Assembly (NCBI RefSeq): GCF_000213175.1
Contig: NW_009799179.1
Location: forward strand, 6,805,981 to 6,869,980
Reading direction: 5' to 3'
Source: Neurospora tetrasperma FGSC 2508
Taxonomy: Eukaryota > Ascomycota > Sordariomycetes > Sordariales > Sordariaceae
DNA: 64,000 nt
Shown here: positions 10,424 to 22,742 of the stretch, piece by piece
Numbering within the stretch: the first letter of the stretch is position 1
Layout of the letters: every line of letters starts with the position of its first letter
Notes under the pieces: generated by a model
What the model saw: only the letters and a program-made list of their open reading frames with translations
Told to the model about the DNA's origin: nothing
The model's database searches: none
Program-made: the position numbers and the translations under genes

Positions 10424-13400
10424 GATAGATGGAATGGGCATGGAGGACGGGAGGCTGTTTTATTTGGAAGATTTGTGATTTGTTTGGGACTATTATAAGG
10501 CACAGCGTTAATAGAGATATCTTAGGTTCAACATGGGTGAATAATACCACTCCTTTTTCTTCTCTTCAGACTTGATTCAACGAAAGAAGAGTTTGACGTG
10601 GTTAAACCGCTTAATCATTTGGTACTTGTGGTTGCGACTAGTCGAACAGGGGCTTGTATCTCTACCAACCGATCGATGGCTTAGTTCTGTTGCCAGAGTG
10701 GCTGTGCCATTCTTGACGGCACTCGTCGCCAGCCAAGTAGAAAACCACCAAGTTTCAGTGTTACTCTTCCCAAAGCAACATGAAAGCATCTGTTGGCGGG
10801 GAGGGGAAGGATGAGATTGTTACTGCATCATAGGTACCATTGCTACGCTATGCAGGTACCGTGTGGGTTAACATTTGTGCAGGGGCATGGTGGGGTCTCA
10901 GCTGAATGGTAGCGTGGAGTTATTAAGTTGACGGGGATTTAAAAGCACCATTTGTTTTTCAAGATTGGGGAGGTCATTCTCAGCTTGGAATGGCAGCATT
11001 GAGAACACCAAGGGAGGGACGCAAGTAGTGCATCTGGAAGGGACTTGACGAGCAAATCTGTTTTTTTCTTTTCGCAAGGACCGAACAATGCACTGATGCG
11101 CGTTGTTCATAGTGTAGCATCGAGGACAGGCCCATCCGGGATCTCTTTGCCAGGGAAATGGTCCGTCATACATGACGATTGAAAGCAGCCCAAAATTTCC
11201 GATGGAATGCTCATGTCGAATATAGCCTTGGAAATGATGGCAGCTCATTCGGTCCAAGTAAATCAAAATGAGAATAGAGGGCGCATATGGAAGCCGATGT
11301 CCGTGGGGACCGGTTTGGCGAGAAGGAAATAGATTACGTGCAGCCTGTAGCAAGTGTAGATCTTTTCTGGTCTGAGATGTGTAGCTCGCGTGGCATTCTA
11401 CGCTGGAACGGTCGGACGGGAAGCTGAGTGACGTTCTCTTTCTCTCTCTCTCTTTTTTTTTTTTCCCTTCCTTTCTTTTCCTTCAGGTCAATTATCAACG
11501 ATGCAGGGATGGAAGTACGTCTGTCTCTTTTCCGGGGAAGTCATCATCCCCTGCTTGAGGTCCATTGGAAAGAAGGTTTGAGATCTTACCTATCTGAATC
11601 GACTCTGCATCCCGTCTGCAGCTTCAGGGGAAGAGAGGCCAGCAAACTGAGATTGACAAGCGGGAAATAGTAAACAGCGACATGGTCGGTTGGGCCGATG
11701 GGAGAAATCAGAACGCAAGTTGCATCCTGGTATTTTTGTGGGAAAACCTTCGTTTATGTCGTATCGTGGCAAGGCTACTGGTGTACTGGGGCAACACCCA
11801 CATCCCGTCACATCATTGCAGGGCAGCGATACTTCTTTCTGCAATCTGCAAGCCCACGGCACGTACCTGCGTCAATGAAGGGGGCATTGGTCCCGGGGAG
11901 CAGTAGGAAGGATTCGGGGAACTAAGTACTTTGCACCAAAGTACACTACTAGTGTAGTTCCGCCTGGAAGCGCCTAGTAACTTGAGGTATACTTCCACTT
12001 ACTATGGAGGAGGCTGTCTCGTTGTGGTTGACCTTCGTCACTCCAGCTTCGAATTACTCGAATGCGCGTTGAACCTTCAAATTGGGGCTTTTGTCTCGAG
12101 GCACTGTCATAACCCACCGGTACTAATGACATAACCTGGCCTCTTTTCCCGAGTTTAATTGCGCCTCGAATCAGCCATGGTCCTCAGCCGTGTCTCGAGT
12201 GTGCGATTCGAGGATGGTTGTAGCAGGCTTCATTCAATTGTGATGTGTCGGAGGAACAGCGGCCAGCCATGTGATAACAGCACCCCAACCAAAACCTGAT
12301 TGATTGATGTGGCCCCAGCAGGCCCACGCAAGGAAACCACGCCGTAGCTCGTAGGAGATGGATGTGCTTCCGATGCCCACTCAGTAGGCCGTGGATCGGA
12401 TCCCATGGGGGACCTGATAGGTCAAATGGGCCTCACAGCAAACAATTCTGAAGTGATCTGCATGTGCGAGAGGGCAATCGCAGTAAGTCGACACGAAAAA
12501 AGGCCGAGGAAAGGTCGAGATCGATGGGGTTGTGATGAGGTGGTGATGGGAGGGTTAATATCAAGCGGAGAAGATGCCGTTAGCGTTCAGGGCCTGGGTA
12601 TGAGTGCGGATGCGAAATATCTGCTGCTACCCCACGACACCACAACCTTGTCTTGTCACGGCCTCACGAGATGCGCTGGGCATCACGGTGTAACGACTCT
12701 CATTATTGCTCGAGGTGCCATGATGTCTGCCGGTGTCCCATCACCCATCTCCCCAAATCATTGTTGTACACTAGAAAAGCAAAGAAATAAAATCTGCAAA
12801 CGCCCGTCGTTGACCAGTGATCACACGGGGGCAAAGGTAGTTGTCGTGTAAGGAAACCCCACGTGCTAAAGATCCCTTGTCTGGTCGTGGAGCCTTGCTA
12901 GCATGCCCCTGGGAGACGTGAATGGGCCGGGCCCAAAGCAGTCCTCCCAATCGGCTCAGCTTCATTAATCCCAGAGTCGAATTAGTTGGGATGGAATTGC
13001 AGGAGAGGACAGGAGTCCGGTGATGGTTCCCATCGTCAAATTGCATGTTCGCGACTAACAATGGCAATGAATCTACTTGTTGGATAGAGCCCGAGAGCGT
13101 ACCATGGAACTCAGAGCCCGAATCTACAAGCCAGCACTCTAGGACTGTGTGCCATGGGAGGAAGGTGGTTACCTAGGTAGGTAGGTTGCAGATGGAAACA
13201 GAAAAAGAAATGGCGACGAACAACCCTGGGTCTCAGTTGTCACCTTCTGGAGGTTAACTTAAACTACTCATCTTTCTTCAGAGCCCTGGGTGTCTTGGGT
13301 TCTGCTCATCTCGAGCTGCCCGTCCAGGTTTCTCCTCTTCCCCACGAACTCGGGGTCTTGCTTGTCGTCGTGCCCTTCCTTTGCTTTCTCTCATTATCCT

Positions 13401-15130
13401 CCAGTTTCAACCTGAACCCTGGGCCAGGCAATGAATGAGACCCTGACGCTAACGCACCCAATACTGAAAACCCCTGAGTGCAGAGCGACGATTGGACAAT
13501 CATTGTTTTCGTCGCTGTCCTACCAGACGTCTTCATTAAGCTTTCCCGTGCTTGCATCCACCTGCATCCTCTGGTATTCTCTAGATTGACAGCATCTGAT
13601 TGGAGGCTCTCCATCTCCGCCGCTGGGGAAAGTATTGCGTCCCAGTCACAATCACAGCGACCTCGCAACATTGTAGTGTACACCAACTACACCCGGCCTC
13701 AGCCTTTACCTGGACTTACCGCCCCGCGCTTTTCACGCACAGGGAACGGGACTGCATACGTCGTGTGTGCCACAGGGCAACGGCAACTCAGCCAGGCCTT
13801 GAGATTCCCGCTAGGTTGAAAGGTCCAAAGCTGGAGGGTCTGGGCATGAACTTCGCTTAGAGTAGGGCACCCGACAGCCGACCCTTTCCCGTCTTTTAGT
13901 CAGTCTTTCTGCTCACTTCGACCTCTTGCATACTCAACCTCACGAGAACGTTCGCTGTTTTTCATGCTTGTCGTCCATCATCAACAACAGTCGCCAACCT
14001 CCATAATCCAAAAAAGGTCCACCATACACACCGTGCTCCCCTGCTACGTCGGTACTTCCCGCATCCGTGGACACTCAGAACACCAACAAGCCAACCACTG
14101 CCCAGACACTTCAGCGCCGTCCGATCTTTTTGCGCTGTCCCCTCCACACCTTCACAACTGCACTCCACGGTCTTCCATACTGGCATCATCCGTTTGGCGA
14201 CACTCACCGACCACGAAAAGCAATCGACTACAACCCAGACTGCGGGACGCAACCGATTCGTTTCCTTGTGAAGCACGATTCACTTCGACGACCACGAAGC
14301 CACTCAATCCGTGTTATTTCGAGCCGTATCAGCCCACGTTTCTTGCCGTCTCCATCCTCTGTCTTCGAATAGGGAGTCTTGCGAAATATTAGTCGGCACA
14401 TCTTCCGCCGCCGTTCGGTCGACCACGTTGCCACACCTCCTTTTCGTGGCGGCTGCAGAACTCTGAAAGAAACTGTCGCAGATCATCGGCGCCATTTCTG
14501 CGCTATCCTACGATCCTTCGACCCGCCCCTTCCTTCGTAAGTAACCAGACACATTTTACCGCCTGCACATGTCTCGGTCGGGGTTGCCAAGTGGGATGAA
14601 CAAGCCCGTGCGGTGTGCCTGAGCTTCCTTGAGAGTCGACGTACTACCTGATACCTTCAACTGCGGTTAGGTGACTCCACAGCGTACACCATTGGCATGT
14701 TTGTTTCGTTTCGATTTCCGCCTTCCGCAATGTCTAAACACCGGGGCTCCAAGTTCCTCAAAAGCCCCAGCTGCATGGCACTAACAATGTGTTCCTGTGT
14801 CTAGGCTCAAGTCCGGTCCATATCCTATGAATTTCTGCTTGGATCCCACCGAGCACCGTTTCATAATAACAAAGTCCGACCCAACGCTTCGGTCCACGGC
14901 ACAACCGGTGCCGGTGTAGACGTATCACGTACCTGGCCCAGTGCTTTGTACTCGAGTTTTCCGCTCGGCTAAGCTGGTGGTACACGTAACTAGAACCCAC
15001 TTGATGGACATCGTCAAGCTTCCGGTCGATTTGCGGCGATAAAACCAACCAGACAACGAGAGCCCCATCGCTAAAAGTGGCTTGTGCAGGATTTGCAACT
15101 CACCCCTGCTGAATATATTCACACCTCACA
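10424..15130. other. 4.7 kb intergenic region with the kinesin promoter and leader
   Basis: No gene recognised. A T run lies at 11453-11464. The TAGTGTA word or its complement recurs (about 11111, 11941, 11951, 12767, 13673). A run of TAGGTA words lies at 13172-13186. From about 13.9 kb to 15.1 kb the plus strand becomes pyrimidine- and ACC-rich with many short non-conserved open frames, which fits a long kinesin 5' leader. Confidence 0.45.
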
Positions 15131-18100
15131 ATGTCTAGCACAGTACCAAAGCCGGCCCGGCTATCAAGCGGGCCACCCAACTCCGCTGGCCCTGCGCTTT
15201 CTATGGGCAAGACGCGGAGATCCATAGGCGGACTATCCGTTTCAACCAACACTGCGATGCCATCAACACCCAAATCTGGTGTTCTTCGAACCCCATCAAG
15301 CGCTTCCAACTTCCGCAACTCTACAGCATCACCAGCAACTGGCGGAGGCCTTCCCCAGCCGCGCGCTGTTTCTTCCATCAACGCTTCATCCAAAACACTG
15401 AGGAAATCCGTCAGCATAAACTCGTTTCCGCAACCACCACGCGGCGAAGGGCGACTTACCAGCTTACCGCCTAGTCCGCTCTCTGCCGTTGCCTCGTCGC
15501 GAAAATCAAAGACACCGACAACACCGACCTACCAATTCTCCGGTAGCACGGGGAGCCTCGTTAACGGGAGCGGTGACGGCCGGACGGCTGCCCGGTCTAG
15601 AAACTCGGATGGCTTGATCAGCATCGCATCACCACCCCAGAGCCGCAGTTCATCCGCACAAGATTCATACTCGACCTCAGCCACGCAATACGAAGACATG
15701 GAGGCAACGCAATCTCGACCAGATACCTCTGCAGGAAGCAAAAGCAAGCGCGAATCAAAGACCGAAACAAAAGGCAATGTCGTCGTGAGCGTAAGAGTAC
15801 GGCCAGATGCTTCTGGGAATGAGCACACCACAGACGGGGAGTGGATGGTGGACGGGAGGAGGTCGCTCATCTCGTACAACGGCAAGGAGGGAGGCGACTA
15901 TTATTATGGTGAGTGCGCCGGGAAAAAGGACGCAGAAAACAGAGGCTGATCATAAAGCAGATAACGTTTTTACGACCCACGACGACAATTCAAAAGTCTA
16001 CGACCACAGTGCCAAGCGCTTGGTCAGACGAGTTATGGAGGGATACCACGGCACAGTCTTTGCATACGGTATGACGGGTACAGGAAAGACATTTTCGATG
16101 CAGGGCACAGCCTCTTCGCCAGGCGTGATACCGTTGGCTATAACCGACATCTTCTCATACATTCGCGAAACGCCGTCGAGAGAGTTCCTGCTCCGGGTCA
16201 GCTACCTGGAGATCTACAACGAGAGGATCCACGATTTACTGAGTATGGCAACGGGGGGTAATGGTCCTGGCGCCCCGGCACAAGAGGAGATCAAGCTGCG
16301 AGAAGACAGCAAGCGGGGTGTTTATGCGACGCCTCTCAAGGAAGAAATCGTCCAGAGTCCGACGCAGCTCCTGCGTGTGATTGCACGAGGTGATCAAGCT
16401 CGCCGGGTCGCAAGTACGCAGTTCAACGCCAGGAGTTCACGCAGTCACGCAGTCGTTCAGATTGTGGTGGAGAGTAGGGAGCGTGTGCCCGCGGGAGATA
16501 GCTCGGGAGGGAGTAAGCGACAGGGTCTGCTGCCAGGTGGCGTGCGAGTTTCGACCTTAAGCTTGATCGATTTGGCGGGGTCAGAAAAGGCGGCTGACAC
16601 AAAGGAGAGACGTCAAGAGGGTTCACACATCAACAAGAGTTTGTTGACCCTTGGAACGGTCATCGCCAAGCTTTCCGAGAACAAGGACAAGGACGACAAA
16701 CATTTACCTTACCGCGACAGCAAACTGACACGATTATTGCAAGGTGCGCTGTCAGGAAACTCGCTTGTGAGCATTCTTTGCACTATTCAGTGCGGCGCTG
16801 GCGGAAGTACCGCAGGAAGCACTCACATCAACGAGACACTTAACACACTGAAATTTGCGTCTCGAGCGAAAAATAGCATTGTCAGTCGCGCCAAACGTGC
16901 TGATGAAGCTCTCGGAGCCGGAGGTGATGGCAATGCTAGGGTCTTGCTGGAACGCTATCGGATGGAGATCGCTGAACTGCGAAAGGAATTAGAAAAGCAG
17001 GCAAAGGCCAACAATCAAAAGGAAGCCGACGAGGAGATGGAGCGTGATGCGAAGGAAGAACTGGCACGAGAGCTGGAAATGGAGCAACGCCACGAAGAAC
17101 AAATGCTGGAAATGCAGCTGGCTCGAACTGCCTTGAAAGAGAGGATCGACCATTTGAACCGGCTCATTCTCAGCTCAAAGTCGATAGGAGTCAACGCTAA
17201 CGGATCACTCAGCTCCTATTCGCTCAACACATTCAACAACCGGTTCTCTGTAGGGTCGGTAAGATCCGTTATGACCGCCTCTAACGCAGGCAGGCCATTC
17301 TTGGAGAGGTCTACATTTATGGCATCATCTTCCTCAACGATTGGCCGGAGATCTTTCGAAAAGCGGTCGTCTAGTACCGGGCCAGAAGTACCTCTAACGG
17401 AGGCCGAAGACGAGGACAGCATAGGGGACTTTGGAGATGGGACAGCCTCGCTTGCGGCTCAGAATCGCGCGTTGCAGGCAGATCTGGCGGACAAGAACCG
17501 ATATATCCAAACGCTGGAAAAGCGACTTCTTCAGGCTCGCCGCGCAAGCTCATCGCGCACCTCGCTCGGGATCACCCCAGGGAATAAGATACTGGTGGGA
17601 GAGGACCATAGCGTTTCGACCTTGCTTAGGGAAAAGGATGCAGAGATTATTGAGCTTCGGGCCCGGTTAGAGGACAAGGACAGAATGTTGGCGGCATTGC
17701 GGAGCGCGGCGAGATCAAGGGACAACGCGGACCGCGTCGAGTCGAGGACTAGCAATCGCAACTCGCGGGTCTTTTCCGATGATGGCAACTACAGCCTTGC
17801 CAACACCCCCGGCCACACCACGCTCAGCAGCCCAACCGGTTCCACGCCGACGTTGAGTAAGCAGGTGTCGCTCATGAACAGCACCAAGACACGGACAAAG
17901 AGTGTGGATGAGATGAGCAAGATGCTGGACGACATGATCCAGGATCGCGTCGAATCTGGTCAGCTCATTCGTGGGAATAGGGGAAGCATTAGGGTCGCGC
18001 CCACGCCCGCTCCCACGATGCCGCCGCCGCCGCCGCCAGGCCCGATCCACAGTGAACACAGAGAGCCAATCCGGCTTTCACAGCGAACGCCATCGAGGAC

Positions 18101-18212
18101 ACCATCCCCGCCGACCCAAATGAACGAACCGCCTATCAAACTGCAGTTGCTATCGAAACTTAGGACGTCGTATGTTGCCGAGTCTCAAGGGCCAGTCATC
18201 ATGGAGGTGTAG
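15131..18212 (+). CDS. kipA: kinesin-7 motor, Kip2/KipA/Tea2-like
   Basis: Microtubule plus-end motor of about 1009 residues in two exons (15131-15908 and 15961-18212; 52-nt intron starting GTGAGT). Residues 1-210 are a basic Ser/Pro/Thr-rich extension with many SP/TP sites. The motor core runs from about 215 (GNVVVSVRVRP) to about 565. It contains P-loop GMTGTGKT near 296-303, switch I NARSSRSHAV and switch II LIDLAGSEKA. A coiled coil follows (about 570-650), then a Ser-rich linker, a second short coiled region and a basic, proline-rich tail. An N-terminal motor after a long Ser/Pro extension is the layout of fungal Kip2/KipA proteins, which carry polarity factors to hyphal tips in Aspergillus and (Tea2) to cell ends in fission yeast. 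The motor family is certain. The kinesin-7 placement rests on layout and overall look. Confidence 0.9.
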
Positions 18213-18454
18213 ATGACGAGGGCTCACTTCCATTCGCGGGCATGATGTCCTTGTATTGTTTCTGTTTTAACCCGCATCTCGTGTGTGTGGATGCGATTGA
18301 TTTGCGCCAAATGATGATCTTATACCCGAGTTGTTTTTTTTTCTTTTTGTTTCATACTTGCTCCTGCGGTCATTTGCTTATTATAGATAAGCTCCCTCTT
18401 GAAGGAACCCCCCCTCTTGGGATTGGAGTTTTCTGGTTATGAAGAGATGAACAA

Positions 18455-18478
18455 GTTGGTTGGTTGGTTGGTTGGTTG
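18455..18478. repeat. TTGG tetranucleotide microsatellite
   Basis: Six tandem units of GGTT/TTGG in the 3' flank of the kinesin gene. No function inferred. Confidence 0.9.
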
Positions 18479-18934
18479 TCGAATGGGTTTTGGTTTATTG
18501 CTGCCGAAGCCGGAAGAAAGGCGCTGTATCATATCTGTTCTTCTATTTTCTCCTACGTCCTTCACATGTTTGTGTAGGATGTATCTGTATCTCTTTTTCT
18601 TGCTATTTATTTACTCTCTTTGATCGTCAAGCTCGGATCACGGTGGGGAGAGGGAAGAGGAGGTTTTTTTCATGACCAAGACAAGCGGAATCTGGAACGG
18701 GTTTTAGACGATGAATAGGAAGGGAGCAAGAGAGGGTAAAATCATACATAACAGCATATGGCTATGAAAATGCTATACAGTTGATCCAGGCGCAAGCAGG
18801 AGGGAGACTTCGGACACCGGGAATGGGACAACAGGAAAGGAAGAGGAAAGATAAGATACCGATATGATTACAACCAAAACGTACAAGCGGGTTATAAACG
18901 CGGTATATCGTCAATTATGACGGATCTAGTGTGA

Positions 18935-19195
18935 ATGGTTCCTCGGTCCATCCAGGTTGCTTACCAGGTTTTCGCTGTTAACATAACTTTGTGGAACTTT
19001 CAACGTGTAAAAAGTGGCCAAACTGCAATAATGACATCGATTAAAGCTCGCTTATATTCTGACCTTACGGGTTACCGTTTTTTCTCATCCGATACCCGTT
19101 TCTCTGAAGCTGATCGTATTACACTGTTTGATAGTTTCCAAGAAACCCTACGACGAGCATTAAACTATCTAAAAGATTGGTCAAGGCCAGACTGA
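18935..19195 (+). CDS. doubtful small ORF, 86 aa, AT-rich codons
   Basis: Starts with ATG and encodes 86 residues with a protein-like, soluble composition (for example SIKARLYSDLTGYRFF and ITLFDSFQETLRRALNYLK). Its third positions are mostly A or T, unlike every confident gene in the window. It matches no family I know. A second similar frame lies at 19313-19609. It could be a chance frame, a decayed fragment, or a recent arrival of different base composition. Confidence 0.18.
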   Translation: MVPRSIQVAYQVFAVNITLWNFQRVKSGQTAIMTSIKARLYSDLTGYRFFSSDTRFSEADRITLFDSFQETLRRALNYLKDWSRPD

Positions 19196-22100
19196 TGTAC
19201 CCGGCGCTACAAAGTATGTCTAACTGAGTGATTTTAAGTGGAAGCATATCGAGTGAGAGATAGCCATATCAGATAGATTGCCTGGGTGATGTGAGGTTCT
19301 TCCCCGTAGATAGTGGCTAAGATGCTATTCTGGGACCAGCATGAAAAGGATGTAAGCATAAAAGTAACTGATCCCAGGTACAGCTATTACCAGAATTCAT
19401 CGGAGTTGGTAAATACTCTAATAGAACACGGGATGCTAAACTCGGGAACCGGGGCGCAATATCTTGAGGGCCGAAGATATAGCATGAAGCGCGATTGGTT
19501 CCTGATACGACTCTTGCCCAAAGCGACCGACGGGAATCTTCAATCACGGGTTGCTTGCACTTGCTCATTCGAATATATTCACCTTTGGCGCACCTTTAGT
19601 CGTCGGTGATTCTTGGCAAGTAAGTATCTACCCATATATACGACGTGTGGAGTGTTAGTAGTGTATCAATCCCAAACTCCCGTTGTGTTCCACGACCGCG
19701 TCCACTGCATGAGACGAGGTGAGGCAAGGGCGAAGCCGCTCGGGTGAAGCAAAGGTTGGTAGGAAGGATTACTTGCATGCGGCACTTGAGCTTGCGGTGC
19801 ATACACCCTGCATGCACCATTCAATCCCACAATCCAGTCAATTTCTCTTGCGCATTCACACAAGTCGAAGTCGAAGCGATCGATAGGATCAGAATATGAT
19901 ACATGCCTGTATTTTCTTGGGTACACTACTGCAACACTATTTGATACACACAGAAAGTGCCGAATCGCTTTGGTTTGGCCGAACGATTTGCTCTGTGGTT
20001 TCATCATCACCATTGGCGCCGTCTGGCCCGAGGGAATGGGACTCTCGTATATGTAGATGGTGATGAGTACCAAGAAGCCGGCAAGTGGTCTACCGATGTC
20101 CGTTTCTGGTGGTATCATTCCTACGTTGCTCATGTCAGATGCAAATGAGATTCGGAGTCGAGATTGAGGACTAGCCGTACCCGCGCATCCGCAAAATCAA
20201 AGTCAATTTCATCCTACAAATCCTTCGAAGAGATTCGGGATGGATGACGACGACTCGAAAACGAAGACCCAGCGAGGTTACACATCACAGGGAGAAAAAA
20301 AAAAAAAAAAAAAAAAAAAAAAGGACGGAGAGTCGTGTGTAGCTGTGCCTGCTCGACATGTGCCGTGTCCTCTTTTCGCAAACCCTGATTGGTCTTTCCA
20401 CACGTTTCAGATTCGACAGGGGGGTCAAGAAATGGAGATCGTCGTCCGGGAAATCCACAATTGTTTGGATTCTCTTTTCCAAAAGTCCTCCTCATTTTCG
20501 CATCTCCGATGTCGGTTGGATGGGCACGCTCAGACATTGTTTAATGTTACAATCACCTAACCAACCCCAGCAATAACGCGGTATGTATAAGAAAGAGGCC
20601 AAGGGCATCCGCAGCGGTGGAAGAGGAGCCGGGTGAGATGAGGAAAGCAGGTATGTATCAAAACTTGTGAAGCTTGTGATGGTGCCGCGGGTAAAATGCC
20701 AATGTCGATTGGATGAAACTTGTTTGAATGGCAACGCCAACGAAGCTGTGTCTGCGTCAGATCACTACGGGCCGTTTACTGGACGACGATTTGTGCGGTC
20801 CGACGAAACGAATGCGGAAGGTGTCTTTGTTCGGATTTGGCCGTTTGTCATTACATATGGCCCCGTCGCAGTCGGTCGGTCGGCTATGGTTGAGAAAGAC
20901 TACATATGTACTAGTATACATACTCTAGTACCAAAGGAACGGACATGGTGTGAGTGGTGATCTAAGTGGACAAGTGGACAACGGACGGTGCCCCTGGTGA
21001 TCATTTTCCCCCGTTGCATGTCGGGCATGTCCGCCCCTCGGGTCTCTTTTCTTAGCCTCCTCCATCACATGTCCCCCCATGTTTAACTAGTGTACACTAT
21101 AGTGCACCGCAAAGAGAAATCAGATGGGCTCTCATTGCATGCGCAAATGTGTTTGATGATTACCTCTTATCATTTGCTCTGGTCGCCGACCACTTGTTCC
21201 AAGTCATCAAAGGCAGAATGCGCATCCAACGCAAGTTGATGTGATCCAAAGCCACGTCGGGGCATTCGCCTCCCGGTACACTAGTCCCGTCCGCGTCTGT
21301 GTTTGCGGCGGCGGCGGCGACATCATGGGTTAGGTGGTGGTTTTGCTTTCCAGCTTCCGCTCTTGTCGAGCGCCCGTTTGCGCGTTTCAACACTGGCGGA
21401 TGGTGTCACAGCGGTTTCCTTTTCGAGCCCGGCCAATCCTCCCCCGCCCCATCTCATCTCATATCCACAGTCCGTCGCATTTGTGCATCGTGGAACAGAA
21501 ACTCATACACACGGCAATGGCTCGGTATATAGTAGCCCCCATGTAGCAGTAGCTAGCTCACCACTCATAGGTATTATCTATCGTCGCCTTGCTCAACATA
21601 GCCCGGATAAGGTGTGCCTCTTTGTACCCCCCCTCACGTCATCCTCACCACCTGCCGCCGCCTTCGATCCCATCCATTCCCTTCAACCCTTGGAGTTTCG
21701 CTTGACTTTGGAGGGGCCGCGTTTTTCTGGAAAGATCTGCTCAGATGGTTTCCGCCCTTCCAAGTCTCCAACGGCTTTCAAACGACTTCGACGCTTCGCC
21801 TACTGCAGATCTACACATCGAAAAGGGCCCCTCATCTCCAAGCAACCCCCTTCTCATCCCGGTCCATGGTGATCCTTCGGTTGTGACGCTGTCGACTGCC
21901 CAAGGCCCTTGCAGACTGTCTGGGGACGATCGCCGTCTGTCCTGTCCTCTCTGGCCAATCCGCTCTACCCGGCTTTCCAGAATATCCACGGCCGAATCCA
22001 CCAAGCGGTCACCCTTCCTCACCTTATCACCACACTGCCCCAACCCGTCATCCCGCGAGTCTGCGCGAGGGAAGGTGTTCTGGGGCAGAACGGTTGGCAT

Positions 22101-22742
22101 TTGTTTACACGGTTGATCTTCGCTTTGAGAAAGCCTGGAAATCTCCCTTTGGCATCCATATCCTCCCTGTTTCGCTTCTTCCACCGCTCATCCTATTCTA
22201 CTGTCAACTTCCTCAAACCCCCCCTCCCCTCCTTTTTCTCTAAACCTCGAACCCGGATCCCGTGGACCCCCATACTGCTTCTTCCGCCGCCGCTCCTCGA
22301 AGGAGACACGCAACATCCCTCAACTAATTATCAAGCGGGCCTGTCAAAGTCAACATTGCTCGCTAACCCCTAGATTGGGATTTGCACATGTGCTACCTCG
22401 CTACCCAGTTGTCATCAAGCATGTCGACTTTCTACCGAGAAGCTTAATCTTGCTCGCCGCCCTCGACTCTATTGTCGCTGGACAGCCAAACATCTGGGCG
22501 CACCTTTCCCCTTCCCGAAAACAGCAACACAACGGTTGCCGGCTTCCAGATTGCCCTGGTATTCTTCGTCCATCCGGCTACGGTCGTCTCGCCTCGACGT
22601 ACACGGGAATTTGGTACCTGACCAATAAAACAACTCTGAGGGTTAGATCCATATACACTCCTTCTGGACACAGCAACAAGCCACCAACATTTACTTCCCA
22701 ACGGACCCTCTGCTTGTGTAGCCATCGGTTCTCACACGGTTT

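Larger units (their letters stand above)
18213..22742. other. 4.5 kb intergenic region
   Basis: It contains the kinesin 3' flank with a TTGG tetranucleotide run (18455-18478), an AT-rich zone at 18.9-19.6 kb with two protein-like small open frames (listed separately) and a 28-base A run (20295-20322). From 21.3 kb the sequence is C/T-rich and looks like the promoter and leader of the following glycosyltransferase gene. Palindromic TAGTGTACACTA-type words occur near 20.9 and 21.1 kb. Confidence 0.45.

Noticed and set aside
12405-12851. Plus-strand 148-codon frame in the kinesin upstream region
   Set aside because: Codon use unlike neighbours and no family resemblance; length within chance for the amount of intergenic DNA.
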